A stretch of 17,437 nucleotides of DNA. Origin: Microscillaceae bacterium. GTDB lineage: Bacteria > Bacteroidota > Bacteroidia > Cytophagales > Microscillaceae. Shown here piece by piece: positions 8,013 to 15,782 of this stretch; the stretch's first letter is position 1, and every line of letters starts with the position of its first letter. The notes under the pieces are model-generated. The model was not told the origin of the DNA and ran no database searches. It was given only the letters and a program-made list of their open reading frames with translations. The stretch is from positions 1 to 17,437 of the forward strand of contig DMXI01000292.1 of NCBI GenBank assembly GCA_003483885.1, given 5' to 3'. Position numbers and translations under genes: made by a program.

Positions 8013-11000
8013 TTAATGCTTGCCACAGTGACATTTAGGCGTTTGGAAACTTTGGGTTGACTCGTGCCACTCGAAATTGTCATTGTAATTGTTCAATTCC
8101 CAGTAAAACTTAGAACGAGCTTTCTTGCGGCTCCCAATTTCATTCATCGTCTCGGTATCATACAAGCGGCCATTGACCATGGTGTAGCGCACCGATTCAG
8201 TGTTGCGAATATTATCTAATGGATTCTTATCCAATACAATCAAATCAGCAAGCTTGCCTTTTTCTAAAGTACCTACTTCTTTATCCAAGCCCAAGGTTTT
8301 GGCAGGATTCAATGTAGCACAACGTAGTGCTTGTATATTGCTCATTCCTCCCTGATGCAACAACCAAAGCTCCCAATGTACTCCCAACCCCTGTAGTTGC
8401 CCATGGGCACCTAGATTTACTACTACTCCAGCATCTTCTAGTTTTTTACAAGACTTGGCTACTAACATATGGCCATTTTCATATTCCTCATCAGGCACCA
8501 TGGTACGGCGACGAGAACGGGCATCAATAATTCCACGTGGCGTATATTTGAGTAGTTTTTTCTTTTCCCACACATTGGTCTTCTGATAGAAGTAATATTC
8601 ACCACTGTTGGCACCATAGCATACAATTAAAGTTGGCGTATAAGCAGTTCCTGCGTTTTTCCAGAGTTGTACCACATCATCATACAAGCGAGCTACCGGC
8701 AAGTTATGCTCCACCGTGGTGTGCCCATCGATAATCATAGACAAGTTGTGCATGTAATGCGAGCCACCTTCTGGACAAACCATCATTTTGAGTTTGCGCG
8801 CCGCTTTAATCACTTGTTGGCGTTGGTTTCGACGAGGTTGGTTATAGCTTTTGACTGAAAAAGCACCATAAGCCCGAGTACGCTTCAAAGCCGATTCGGC
8901 ATCATTATAATTATTAATCAATGCCTTGAAATCTCCATCGGCCCCATATAAAATGGTTCCGGTAGAGTAAATACGAGGCCCTACCATTTGTCCACCTTTT
9001 ACCATTTCTGATTGGGTAAATACCATTTCAGAATTAGAAGAGGGGTCATGGGTAGTAGTAACCCCATAAGCCAGGTTGGCATAATATGACCATTGTTTTT
9101 GAGGACTCAACCCAGCCCGGAAAGTACCCATATGGGCGTGGGCATCTATAAAACCAGGCATAATGGTTTTGCCACTGGCATCAATTACCTCAGCGCCCGC
9201 AGGAATTTTTACCGCGTCTGCCTTTCCAATTGCTTTGATTTTATTCTTTTCTACGACGATGGTTCCATTCTCAATCACCTCGTTACCTTTCATAGTAATG
9301 ATTCGAGCATTTTTAAGAGCTACTACTCCAGTGGGAAGGTCCGTTTTTAGCTCCAGATTTATATCAATCCCTACACTATCCACAGGAGCTGTTTTTTTAG
9401 CCGCATTAGGCAAAAAGGTAAATTTATCGGTAATGGCCCGACCAAAATATTGATCTCCCAAGGTCCAGAATACTTTTTTGCTATCTTTTGACCAATGCAA
9501 GTTGATCCCCGCATGTTTAGAGAGCTGGGCTACTGGCATTGCTTTGGTTTTGGCATTCAAACGCATCGTTTTACCACTTTTGGGAAAATGAGCCACATAC
9601 ACTTTATGCAATTCTCCAAAGGCAATCCACTCATTGTCAGGGCTAATTGTAAACTGATTGGCATATTTAGATTGGAAATGCACCAACTGCTCTTGCCCAC
9701 TCAAATTAACACTTTTAAAGGTTTTGCTCAAAGAGCCAAACAATATTCCTCCAGTGTTATAAAAAATCCGATCGCCTCGCTTATTAAAAGTCGGATACTC
9801 TCCTTCCCGCGTGATGAAATTCATTTTACCACCTTGGGCGCTCATCCAATACAATCCAGGGCGCTTGGTAAAATTAAATCCCTGAGCGTTATTACCAACT
9901 TCACGGCGGAAAGTAATTTTGGAGCCATCAGGAGAAAACTTAGGCGTGCGATAAATCCCTTTTTCTTTGGTTAATAGTGTGTTTTGTCCGCCACGGAGAT
10001 TCATCTTACGGATGGCACCCGAGTTTTCATCGTTCCAGGTTACGTATACGATTTCTTGGCCATTGGGCGAAAAGGCAGGTTCAGATTCAAAATCGGTAGA
10101 TTTGGTCAAGCGCTGGGGTTTGCCATTGGGCAATGATTTTTTCCATAAATAACCTACCGCATTGAAGACCAAGGTCTTTTGGTCGGGAGAAGTGACTGCA
10201 TGGCGGATTACTTGGGCCTTGAACTTATCAGGGGATACTTTTTGCTGAAACCTTACGGCCTCAGTAATGGTATGCTTGGCAGTTACCTCAAAAGGGATGG
10301 CAGTAGCTTTAGCCGTTTTGATGTTTACTTTCCAAATTTTACCTTGGCCATAGATGATCACGTGTTGGTTATCTGGTAGCCAGTTAAAATTAGTATACAA
10401 CCCAAACAACGACCAAGCTTCTTGCTGATCTTTGCTGAGACCATCAAATACGGGACGTTGCTCACCTGTCTCCAGGTTGTGCACATAGAGTACTGTTTTG
10501 GTGCGTACCCGGCGTACAAAAGCCATCATTTTGCCATCTCTGGATATCTGAGGGCGCATGGCACTTCCAGGTCCTCCCATCACTACTTCTACTTTTCCTT
10601 TTTCCCGGTCAAAGCGGCGAATCACAATAATTTGCCCATTGGGATCTTTGTTGTATTGAAAAAAACTCCCTCCAGTCATATCCTGGGTGAAGTATACATA
10701 CTTGCCGTCAGGTGAAACCCAAGGCTCGTTCATATCTTTTTGCTGGTTACGACGCTTCACCAGCATAATACCCTTGCCCCCCGAAATATGATACATCCAC
10801 AACTCTCCTGCACCAGCCGAACGAGTGCCTGTAAAGTGCTTTCTAGTGATGAGGTATTGACCATCGGGTGTCCAAACCGAATTGTTTAACAAACGAAAGG
10901 TTTCTTTGGTGACTTGACGGGCATTTTTACCGTCTTTGTCCATCACCCAGATGTTATCGCCTCCCCCAGCATCGCTGGTAAAGCAGATTTGCTTGCCATC

Positions 11001-11318
11001 GGGACTAAAGCGAGGCTGTACCTCAAATGGATAACCACCTCGTAACAAAGTAGCTTTACCTCCCGCCACGGGCATTTTGTAGATATCACCCAGCATATCA
11101 AACACGATTTCTTTGCCATCAGGGCTTACGTCCAGGTTCATCCAGGTGCCTTCTTTTACGGTAAAAGTGACCGTTTTAGAGGGTTCTCCTGGTTTAGCTA
11201 CATCCCATTTCTTTTTGCTCCCGCTCTTGTTGGGCGCTTTTTTCTGGGCCATTGCTCCTGCCGAAATCAGGCAAATCAACAGTCCCAAAAAAGCTTTATT
11301 GAGTAATTGTTTCTTCAT
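8013..11318 (-). CDS. exported TolB-type beta-propeller / amidohydrolase fusion
   Basis: The protein has 1101 residues from the ATG at 11318. An in-frame ATG six codons upstream (11336) gives M-R-I-I-L-Y before the signal peptide; I prefer M-K-K-Q-L-L-N-K, a standard signal start, followed by a hydrophobic core and A-M-A-Q. Residues to about 640 carry many PD40/TolB propeller repeats marked by S-P-D-G-K or variants. From about 670 there is a composite amidohydrolase domain: a beta-sandwich start, the metal-binding GFIDAHAHMG motif (H727 and H729 in this numbering), a later V-E-H-N, and the C-terminal G-K-L-A-D-L-I-V-L-D strand. Where many relatives have G-[TS]-D, this protein has GAHGQLQGLGVHWE, which I recall as usual for the TolB-fused branch. 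It is probably a periplasmic or surface metal-dependent hydrolase of amide-type substrates, such as a dipeptidase- or imidazolonepropionase-like enzyme; the substrate is unknown. Confidence 0.9.
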   Translation of the reverse strand: MKKQLLNKAFLGLLICLISAGAMAQKKAPNKSGSKKKWDVAKPGEPSKTVTFTVKEGTWMNLDVSPDGKEIVFDMLGDIYKMPVAGGKATLLRGGYPFEVQPRFSPDGKQICFTSDAGGGDNIWVMDKDGKNARQVTKETFRLLNNSVWTPDGQYLITRKHFTGTRSAGAGELWMYHISGGKGIMLVKRRNQQKDMNEPWVSPDGKYVYFTQDMTGGSFFQYNKDPNGQIIVIRRFDREKGKVEVVMGGPGSAMRPQISRDGKMMAFVRRVRTKTVLYVHNLETGEQRPVFDGLSKDQQEAWSLFGLYTNFNWLPDNQHVIIYGQGKIWKVNIKTAKATAIPFEVTAKHTITEAVRFQQKVSPDKFKAQVIRHAVTSPDQKTLVFNAVGYLWKKSLPNGKPQRLTKSTDFESEPAFSPNGQEIVYVTWNDENSGAIRKMNLRGGQNTLLTKEKGIYRTPKFSPDGSKITFRREVGNNAQGFNFTKRPGLYWMSAQGGKMNFITREGEYPTFNKRGDRIFYNTGGILFGSLSKTFKSVNLSGQEQLVHFQSKYANQFTISPDNEWIAFGELHKVYVAHFPKSGKTMRLNAKTKAMPVAQLSKHAGINLHWSKDSKKVFWTLGDQYFGRAITDKFTFLPNAAKKTAPVDSVGIDINLELKTDLPTGVVALKNARIITMKGNEVIENGTIVVEKNKIKAIGKADAVKIPAGAEVIDASGKTIMPGFIDAHAHMGTFRAGLSPQKQWSYYANLAYGVTTTHDPSSNSEMVFTQSEMVKGGQMVGPRIYSTGTILYGADGDFKALINNYNDAESALKRTRAYGAFSVKSYNQPRRNQRQQVIKAARKLKMMVCPEGGSHYMHNLSMIIDGHTTVEHNLPVARLYDDVVQLWKNAGTAYTPTLIVCYGANSGEYYFYQKTNVWEKKKLLKYTPRGIIDARSRRRTMVPDEEYENGHMLVAKSCKKLEDAGVVVNLGAHGQLQGLGVHWELWLLHQGGMSNIQALRCATLNPAKTLGLDKEVGTLEKGKLADLIVLDKNPLDNIRNTESVRYTMVNGRLYDTETMNEIGSRKKARSKFYWELNNYNDNFEWHESTQSFQTPKCHCGKH

Positions 11319-11404
11319 ATATAAAATTATTCTCATAATTAATTATGATACAATATCTGAAAATAATCTAATTAATGAGAATACTCTTTGAAACTAAAAA
11401 CCTG

Positions 11405-11438
11405 TTGTTATGTAAAAACTCTAGTATTTTGCTAGAGT
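11405..11438 (+). promoter_or_regulatory. hairpin-forming leader / possible promoter-operator of the ankyrin gene
   Basis: ACTCTAG at 11418-11424 and CTAGAGT at 11432-11438 form a perfect 7-bp inverted repeat around TATTTTG. With TTG at 11405-11407, 17 bases before, this resembles a Bacteroidota promoter whose -7 box is one base short of TAnnTTTG. On the minus strand the same dyad is followed by five T, so it could instead act as a weak attenuator in the leader of the amidohydrolase gene. The inverted repeat is seen directly; both roles are inference. Confidence 0.35.
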
Positions 11439-11512
11439 AAAATGATAATAACACTCATAGAATGTTTAGGTAGCAAAACGCATTTATTCTTAAAACTAAA
11501 AAAGCTAAGTCA

Positions 11513-11977
11513 ATGAATAACAGTATAAATGCAAGAATCCATCAACTGGAATTACTTGCCGGATCAGGAGAAATAGAAAAGCTCAGAAAGGTATTAGGAA
11601 CCAACTTTAGCCAAGAAGAGATTGATATTGCCTTGGTAAGTGCCATTGCTTACTCCAAAATAGAGACAGCCAAGTTTCTAATTTCATTAGGAGCAGATAT
11701 CTCATATCATGACTACGAAGGCGTATATTACGCAGTACATAATGATGAATTGGAGGGGTTAAAATTTTCTATTTCACTTGGGGTAGATATTAATGTAAAT
11801 AATGGAATGTTATTGAATACCAGTATTGAGACCGTAATCAATAGTAAAAACAACGAAATCCTACAGTACCTTTTAGATAATGGTGCTGATCTCAAATTGC
11901 TCTCTCGACGGTCACAAGAGTTAGTTCAGGATTATGGAAGTACAGATTTAAAGAAAATAATTTTTGAGAAAGGCTGA
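11513..11977 (+). CDS. small cytoplasmic ankyrin-repeat protein
   Basis: The protein has 154 residues with no signal peptide or membrane segment. Residues about 35-140 form roughly three ankyrin repeats, marked by E-T-A-K-F-L-I-S-L-G-A-D-I, G-L-K-F-S-I-S-L-G-V-D-I and I-L-Q-Y-L-L-D-N-G-A-D-L. The first 35 residues and the short tail act as caps. Ankyrin repeats bind protein partners; none can be named here. The gene is divergent from the amidohydrolase and its stop lies four bases from the stop of a convergent minus-strand membrane-protein gene, so the two transcripts probably overlap at their 3' ends. Stand-alone small ankyrin proteins are sometimes immunity or scaffold proteins, but nothing here shows that. 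Confidence 0.8.
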   Translation: MNNSINARIHQLELLAGSGEIEKLRKVLGTNFSQEEIDIALVSAIAYSKIETAKFLISLGADISYHDYEGVYYAVHNDELEGLKFSISLGVDINVNNGMLLNTSIETVINSKNNEILQYLLDNGADLKLLSRRSQELVQDYGSTDLKKIIFEKG

Positions 11978-11981
11978 TGTG

Positions 11982-12638
11982 TCAGTCTAGCTTTAGATGT
12001 ACCAAAAATGGACTTTCATAGCTATTATTAAAGCCATGATGAAATTTCAACACATAATGTTTCGGTGATTGCTTCTCGGTTTCAATACTATATAACCCCG
12101 AAAAAACCTGGGGAGGCACTGAAAACTCCTCTTGCTTGTATTCAAAAATGCCTCTTTTTGTGAAAATGGTTGGTGGCTTAGTTCCTCCCAGTGCTCCCCT
12201 AAAAGTTCGCTCTATTCTAATCGTTTGATCTTCATAAAAAATATCATCGCTATCTGCCAAAATATTTCCATAAATATTAAAAAGGACAACAAACCCCAAA
12301 AAAGGAATCAACAATAACAATCCACTTCTTAAAGGCAGGAAAAATAGGAAACGATGGTAATTACGTTCCAACCAATAGGGCACCCATTGGTTTCCGAAAC
12401 CACCCACCAACATCGAAGAAAATAAATAGCTCCAAATCAGTAATTCGCGCGTATAAAATCCTCGAAAATATATTTTATAAGAAGAAAGGATAAGTGAGAC
12501 AAGCAGTAGCATAGCTACACTCCAGTGAAAACCTCTCAAAACTTGGACAGTTTTTTCAGCAAACAAGCGCTTAAAAATTCCGTTCAGCCACCAGCCTGTG
12601 TATATACTACCTATGATTATTAGAATGGGAATTAACAT
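11982..12638 (-). CDS. four-helix membrane protein with C-terminal soluble domain, function unknown
   Basis: The protein has 218 residues. Four hydrophobic helices can be seen: residues about 2-20 (starting MLIPILIIIGSIYTG), 38-58, 65-86 and 105-126. A soluble region of about 90 residues follows, rich in beta-forming and aromatic residues, ending S-P-F-L-V-H-L-K-L-D. The layout recalls inner-membrane proteins with one extracytoplasmic or cytoplasmic sensor-like domain, but I do not recognise the family. It is transcribed toward the ankyrin gene with only four bases between the stops and no terminator, so read-through antisense is possible. The upstream region is shared with a divergent secreted-protein gene. 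Confidence 0.7.
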   Translation of the reverse strand: MLIPILIIIGSIYTGWWLNGIFKRLFAEKTVQVLRGFHWSVAMLLLVSLILSSYKIYFRGFYTRELLIWSYLFSSMLVGGFGNQWVPYWLERNYHRFLFFLPLRSGLLLLIPFLGFVVLFNIYGNILADSDDIFYEDQTIRIERTFRGALGGTKPPTIFTKRGIFEYKQEEFSVPPQVFSGLYSIETEKQSPKHYVLKFHHGFNNSYESPFLVHLKLD

Positions 12639-12783
12639 CGCTTACTATTTTTCTTTTATATTTTAATAACAGCTAGGTCACCCAATATTTCCTAGTAAAA
12701 CTTTTACCTTTCAGACTACATACCCAAACCTCTCCTCTACCGTTCATACTACTACACTACCTAAACTCAAAAACTTCCCTCTT

Positions 12784-14067
12784 ATGAAAAGAACTATGTT
12801 GTTTAACCTGTTGGCACTGGTGTGCCTATTTGGAATTCATCCAGCCTTTGCTCAGAAAAAAGAACCTCCAATCAAGACCAAACTAAAGCCCACCGTAAAT
12901 ATGGCAGTCGTGCAATTGCATATCCAACAAAAAGGTGGCAAACCGCTGGCTAATCACCCAATAATGGTGGTAGAAGGTGGGGCTCGTAATACCAAATCTT
13001 ATGGCAAAACTGATGAAAAAGGCGTGGTGGAATTTTTGGTACGTAATCGCCGCAATTACCGCTTGGATTTTATGGGAGCGGCTCGTCCCAAAATGTTGTT
13101 TGTGCCTAATAAACCGCACCATCGTTTTAGGGTAAATGTTTTATTGAACGATGCCAATCCTGCCAATTTATTCATTCATATGACAGATTGTAAAACGGGC
13201 AAAGCCTTAAAAAACTACCCGGTAAAGATTCAGGGCACTCAAAAGGGAATCGTTTATCAAGGGAATACGGACAAACAAGGAGTAGCTTCTTTTAGAATTA
13301 AACTAGGAGCGCGTTATACCGTGGTGGTTGACAGTGCAGCCTATCCTATTCACCCCAAAACGATGGTACACGGAACGGTTATGTCAGATGTATTTAGCCT
13401 CAAAGACCTCAACTTTAACCAACAGTTCCGCTATCATTATCAAAACCGCTGCCCACCTCCACCCCCATCAACTTATACAAGTCGTTCTTCTAATGCTTCG
13501 GGCATAGACAAAGTCTTTAAAAGAAATAAAGACTGGAAAAATGCTTTGGTTGTACTATCGGGTGGCTGGTTTAGCGATCATTTTAAAATGTACAAGGAAT
13601 TTTTGAAAGGTCATAACAAGCAAAACCAAACCCAAATGATAGTGTGCTCTCATTGCAAGATTTGCGAACCTTATGATCAACGAGATTTTAAACCCATTAT
13701 CCCCAAAAGTACCAATCCTAAGGTAAAATTAGTAGGCATTGTACAAGGAGACTTACTGTCTATCTTCCAAGGCTTTAAGCAAAACCCCAAGGCTAAAGAA
13801 GTGGTATTGCTTACCGCTCGAAATCATATTTCACCCCAGGAAAAAAAGTTTTTCAGTAAAATAAAAGTACCGGTTCGAATTGTATTGGTCAATGTTCAAC
13901 AAATTCATCCCGGTTACTTAGCCCTGGCCAAAGCCACTGGCGGCTCTATTCATACTATCAAAGCCGACATTAGTGAGTTTAGCAAATTGGTTCCTGGGCA
14001 AACCAAGATAATCAATGGCGTGAAATACAAGCTGGTTAATAAAACCAATTTTAAGGTTGTAAAGTAA
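12784..14067 (+). CDS. secreted protein with two Ig-like domains and a degenerate vWA-like domain
   Basis: The protein has 427 residues. A signal peptide covers 1 to about 23, ending A-F-A-Q. Two carboxypeptidase-regulatory-like or Ig-like domains follow, at about 40-120 and 128-210, each with a T-D-[EK]-[KQ]-G-V-[VA] turn. A proline-rich linker (CPPPPPS near 226-232) leads to a C-terminal alpha/beta domain at about 250-410. Its fold order resembles von Willebrand factor A: a strand LVVLSGG at 255-261, E-V-V-L-L-T-A, then R-I-V-L-V-N-V and a late A-T-G-G-S helix start. The metal site D-x-S-x-S is absent: the first strand runs L-S-G-G-W-F-S. A Cys cluster C288-x2-C291-x2-C294 is an added oddity. 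It has no T9SS tail and is most likely a periplasmic or lipid-free secreted interaction protein. Its precise role is not recognisable. Confidence 0.7.
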   Translation: MKRTMLFNLLALVCLFGIHPAFAQKKEPPIKTKLKPTVNMAVVQLHIQQKGGKPLANHPIMVVEGGARNTKSYGKTDEKGVVEFLVRNRRNYRLDFMGAARPKMLFVPNKPHHRFRVNVLLNDANPANLFIHMTDCKTGKALKNYPVKIQGTQKGIVYQGNTDKQGVASFRIKLGARYTVVVDSAAYPIHPKTMVHGTVMSDVFSLKDLNFNQQFRYHYQNRCPPPPPSTYTSRSSNASGIDKVFKRNKDWKNALVVLSGGWFSDHFKMYKEFLKGHNKQNQTQMIVCSHCKICEPYDQRDFKPIIPKSTNPKVKLVGIVQGDLLSIFQGFKQNPKAKEVVLLTARNHISPQEKKFFSKIKVPVRIVLVNVQQIHPGYLALAKATGGSIHTIKADISEFSKLVPGQTKIINGVKYKLVNKTNFKVVK

Positions 14068-14088
14068 GCTAGTTGAAGCCAAACCAAC

Positions 14089-14264
14089 GACCACAGTCCA
14101 ATGCTGTTTCCTTAACACTTCCGAGTCCATATGGCGAGTCGAAGAAGTTCCCTCCTGATGATCAGGAGCCGACAACATTCGGGGAATGTTGGGCGAGCTT
14201 GCGGGACACTGGTAAGCTATGTGAGTAACAAAATACCTTATGGAAACAGCATTGGACCACAGTC
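14089..14264. mobile_element. MITE-like / structured palindromic element
   Basis: Perfect 16-bp inverted arms lie at 14096-14111 (GTCCAATGCTGTTTCC) and 14242-14257. The 10-mer GACCACAGTC is directly repeated at both ends, 14089-14098 and 14255-14264, overlapping the arms, like a target duplication or terminal repeat. Inside are a perfect 7-bp hairpin (14152-14158 with 14162-14168), a perfect 8-bp hairpin with GGG loop (14173-14180 with 14184-14191), a 5-bp stem AGCTT/AAGCT (14196-14200 with 14214-14218), and a dyad centred on CCATATGG at 14127-14134. By my count 53 of 92 bases at 14121-14212 are G or C, well above the neighbouring genes. No protein-coding sense is seen. It fills the gap between two convergent genes, so it may also stop transcription. 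Alternatives are a structured RNA or the remnant of a transposon. Confidence 0.6.
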
Positions 14265-14279
14265 ATTTACTGATTGTGG
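14257..14279. repeat. 9-bp hairpin at the right edge of the palindromic element
   Basis: CCACAGTCA at 14257-14265 pairs with TGATTGTGG at 14271-14279, with one G-T wobble and a five-base loop. It overlaps the right end of the inverted-repeat element and lies 13 bases from the stop of the minus-strand decarboxylase gene. No T-run follows on either strand, so it is not a standard intrinsic terminator. Confidence 0.5.
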
Positions 14280-14291
14280 CCGTGGATTCAA

Positions 14292-15710
14292 CTATACAGA
14301 TACCTCGGCTTTTGCAATTTGAGTGATGTACTCTAGTAACTCTTCCAAATCCTGAATAGTAGTTGCTGGATTAGCCAAAGTTACTCGCAAATAAGTGTCT
14401 CCACTTAGCAAGGTTTGCACCAGATAAAACTTCCCTTCTTCTAAAATGGCCTGTCTTATCCGACGATTCACGGCATTGAGATCCTCCGAGCTATCTATGT
14501 AGCGGAAGCATACAATATTACATTCGGGAACCATTGGTAATTCAAATTGGGGGTGTTGAGCAACCATTTCACCAAACTGTTCTCCCAAACCAAAAATGGT
14601 ATCAATCATTTCTTCTAACAACTCATCTCCGTAGTGATTCCATACCGTAAAAATCTTAAAACCCATGGGAAACTTTGTGGTCTCAAAAGTACGTTTAGCC
14701 AGATTAAACCACTCCTTGTCTTCGTCGTTGCTCCATAAATAATGTGCATTTTGGGCAAAGGTATTGTAAGAATCATTCACATCTTTAAATATCACTCCAG
14801 TAGCCAGCGCAGGTACCAGCAAGGTTTTGTGAAAATCCATAATGACCGAATCGGCTCGGTTGATCCCTTTCACTTTTGCATTAAACTTATTAGAAAAAAC
14901 CGCAGAAGCCCCATGTGCTCCATCTACATGGAACCATAAATCGTGTTTTTGACAAAAATCGGCCAACGCTTCCAAATCGTCATAAGCACCTGTGGCAGTA
15001 CTGCAGGCACTTCCCACCGCAGCGATCACTTCTTTGCCTTCGGCTTTGGCTTGTTGATAATAAGTTTCCAACAAATCAGTTCGCAAACGAAAGTTTTCAT
15101 CTACAGGTACTTTAATCACTCCAGCATCTCCCCACCCCATAATTCTTACCGCTCTTTCTACACAATAATGGGCTTGCTCAGATACCAGCAAAGCCATCGG
15201 TTGATGATTGCCTGTTTTCCAAACATCTTGAGAAGCCTTTTTGCGTCGAGCCGCCAATAAAGCCGTCAAATTTGCTAAGGTGCCACCAGAAGTCAAGAAA
15301 CCACCTGCTTGAGCATCAAATCCCATTTTTTTAGCCAGCCTTTGTGCAACCAAATGCTCCATTACCACTGAAGGTTGCCCCATTTCATAAACACCCATCC
15401 CATTATTTAACAGGTCGCTCATGAGCGCTGCCAAAGAAGATATAGGGGCTGGCACCGTAATCTGATGCCCCATATATTTCGCATGGTGCAAGTGAATAGA
15501 ATCCTCCAGATATTCTTTGAAATAGTTCCCCCAGTCTTGGTCTCCCACAAAGTTTTGCCATTTATTGAGTTGTTCGTCAGGAGATTGGGTTTTACTCACC
15601 AATACATCGGAAGGGTTTTGTTGCAATTGGGTTAAGTAATCAGCCAGCATATCTATAAGTTCGTGACCCGTTGCCCGAAAGCTTTCTGGATTAAATGCAT
15701 CTTTTATCAT
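14292..15710 (-). CDS. PLP-dependent group II amino-acid decarboxylase
   Basis: The protein has 472 residues, a normal full length for group II decarboxylases (aromatic-L-amino-acid, tyrosine, diaminobutyrate and related enzymes). Seen motifs are the cofactor phosphate-binding T-S-G-G-T-L-A-N-L, the S-E-Q-A-H-Y-C-V-E-R-A segment, FHVDGAHGASAVFS with the Asp that binds the pyridine nitrogen, and the PLP lysine in MDFHKTLLVPA (K295). The usual H-K-W-L is H-K-T-L here. The protein should remove the alpha-carboxyl group of an amino acid to give an amine and CO2 in the cytoplasm; the substrate cannot be told from sequence alone. It lies 72 bases after proline dehydrogenase on the same strand, with no terminator between, so an operon under the neighbouring Lrp-type regulator is plausible. 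Confidence 0.9.
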   Translation of the reverse strand: MIKDAFNPESFRATGHELIDMLADYLTQLQQNPSDVLVSKTQSPDEQLNKWQNFVGDQDWGNYFKEYLEDSIHLHHAKYMGHQITVPAPISSLAALMSDLLNNGMGVYEMGQPSVVMEHLVAQRLAKKMGFDAQAGGFLTSGGTLANLTALLAARRKKASQDVWKTGNHQPMALLVSEQAHYCVERAVRIMGWGDAGVIKVPVDENFRLRTDLLETYYQQAKAEGKEVIAAVGSACSTATGAYDDLEALADFCQKHDLWFHVDGAHGASAVFSNKFNAKVKGINRADSVIMDFHKTLLVPALATGVIFKDVNDSYNTFAQNAHYLWSNDEDKEWFNLAKRTFETTKFPMGFKIFTVWNHYGDELLEEMIDTIFGLGEQFGEMVAQHPQFELPMVPECNIVCFRYIDSSEDLNAVNRRIRQAILEEGKFYLVQTLLSGDTYLRVTLANPATTIQDLEELLEYITQIAKAEVSV

Positions 15711-15782
15711 AAATCAATATTTTAGTCTTTGAAGTCATTTCGGCTTCTTTAAAATCGCCTTAGATGTGAACAAAAAGATTAC

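Noticed and set aside
9495..9974. 159-codon + strand frame inside the amidohydrolase gene
   Set aside because: It lies wholly opposite a strongly supported propeller region and has no domain of its own.
11418..11438. Full intrinsic terminator between the divergent genes
   Set aside because: The stem is AT-rich and only 7 bp, and on the + strand no T-run follows. On the minus strand it would precede, not follow, a gene.
14089..14264. Retron-type non-coding RNA (outer inverted repeat with inner hairpins)
   Set aside because: The layout recalls a retron RNA, but there is no reverse transcriptase gene anywhere in the window and no long msd-like hairpin.
14068..14291. tRNA or other known structural RNA gene
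   Set aside because: The hairpins do not form a cloverleaf, and there is no T-loop GTTCGA-type motif at the right spacing.
13918..14322. Short frames on both strands crossing the palindromic element
   Set aside because: They span inverted repeats and neighbouring gene ends, have no domain, and their composition follows the hairpins.
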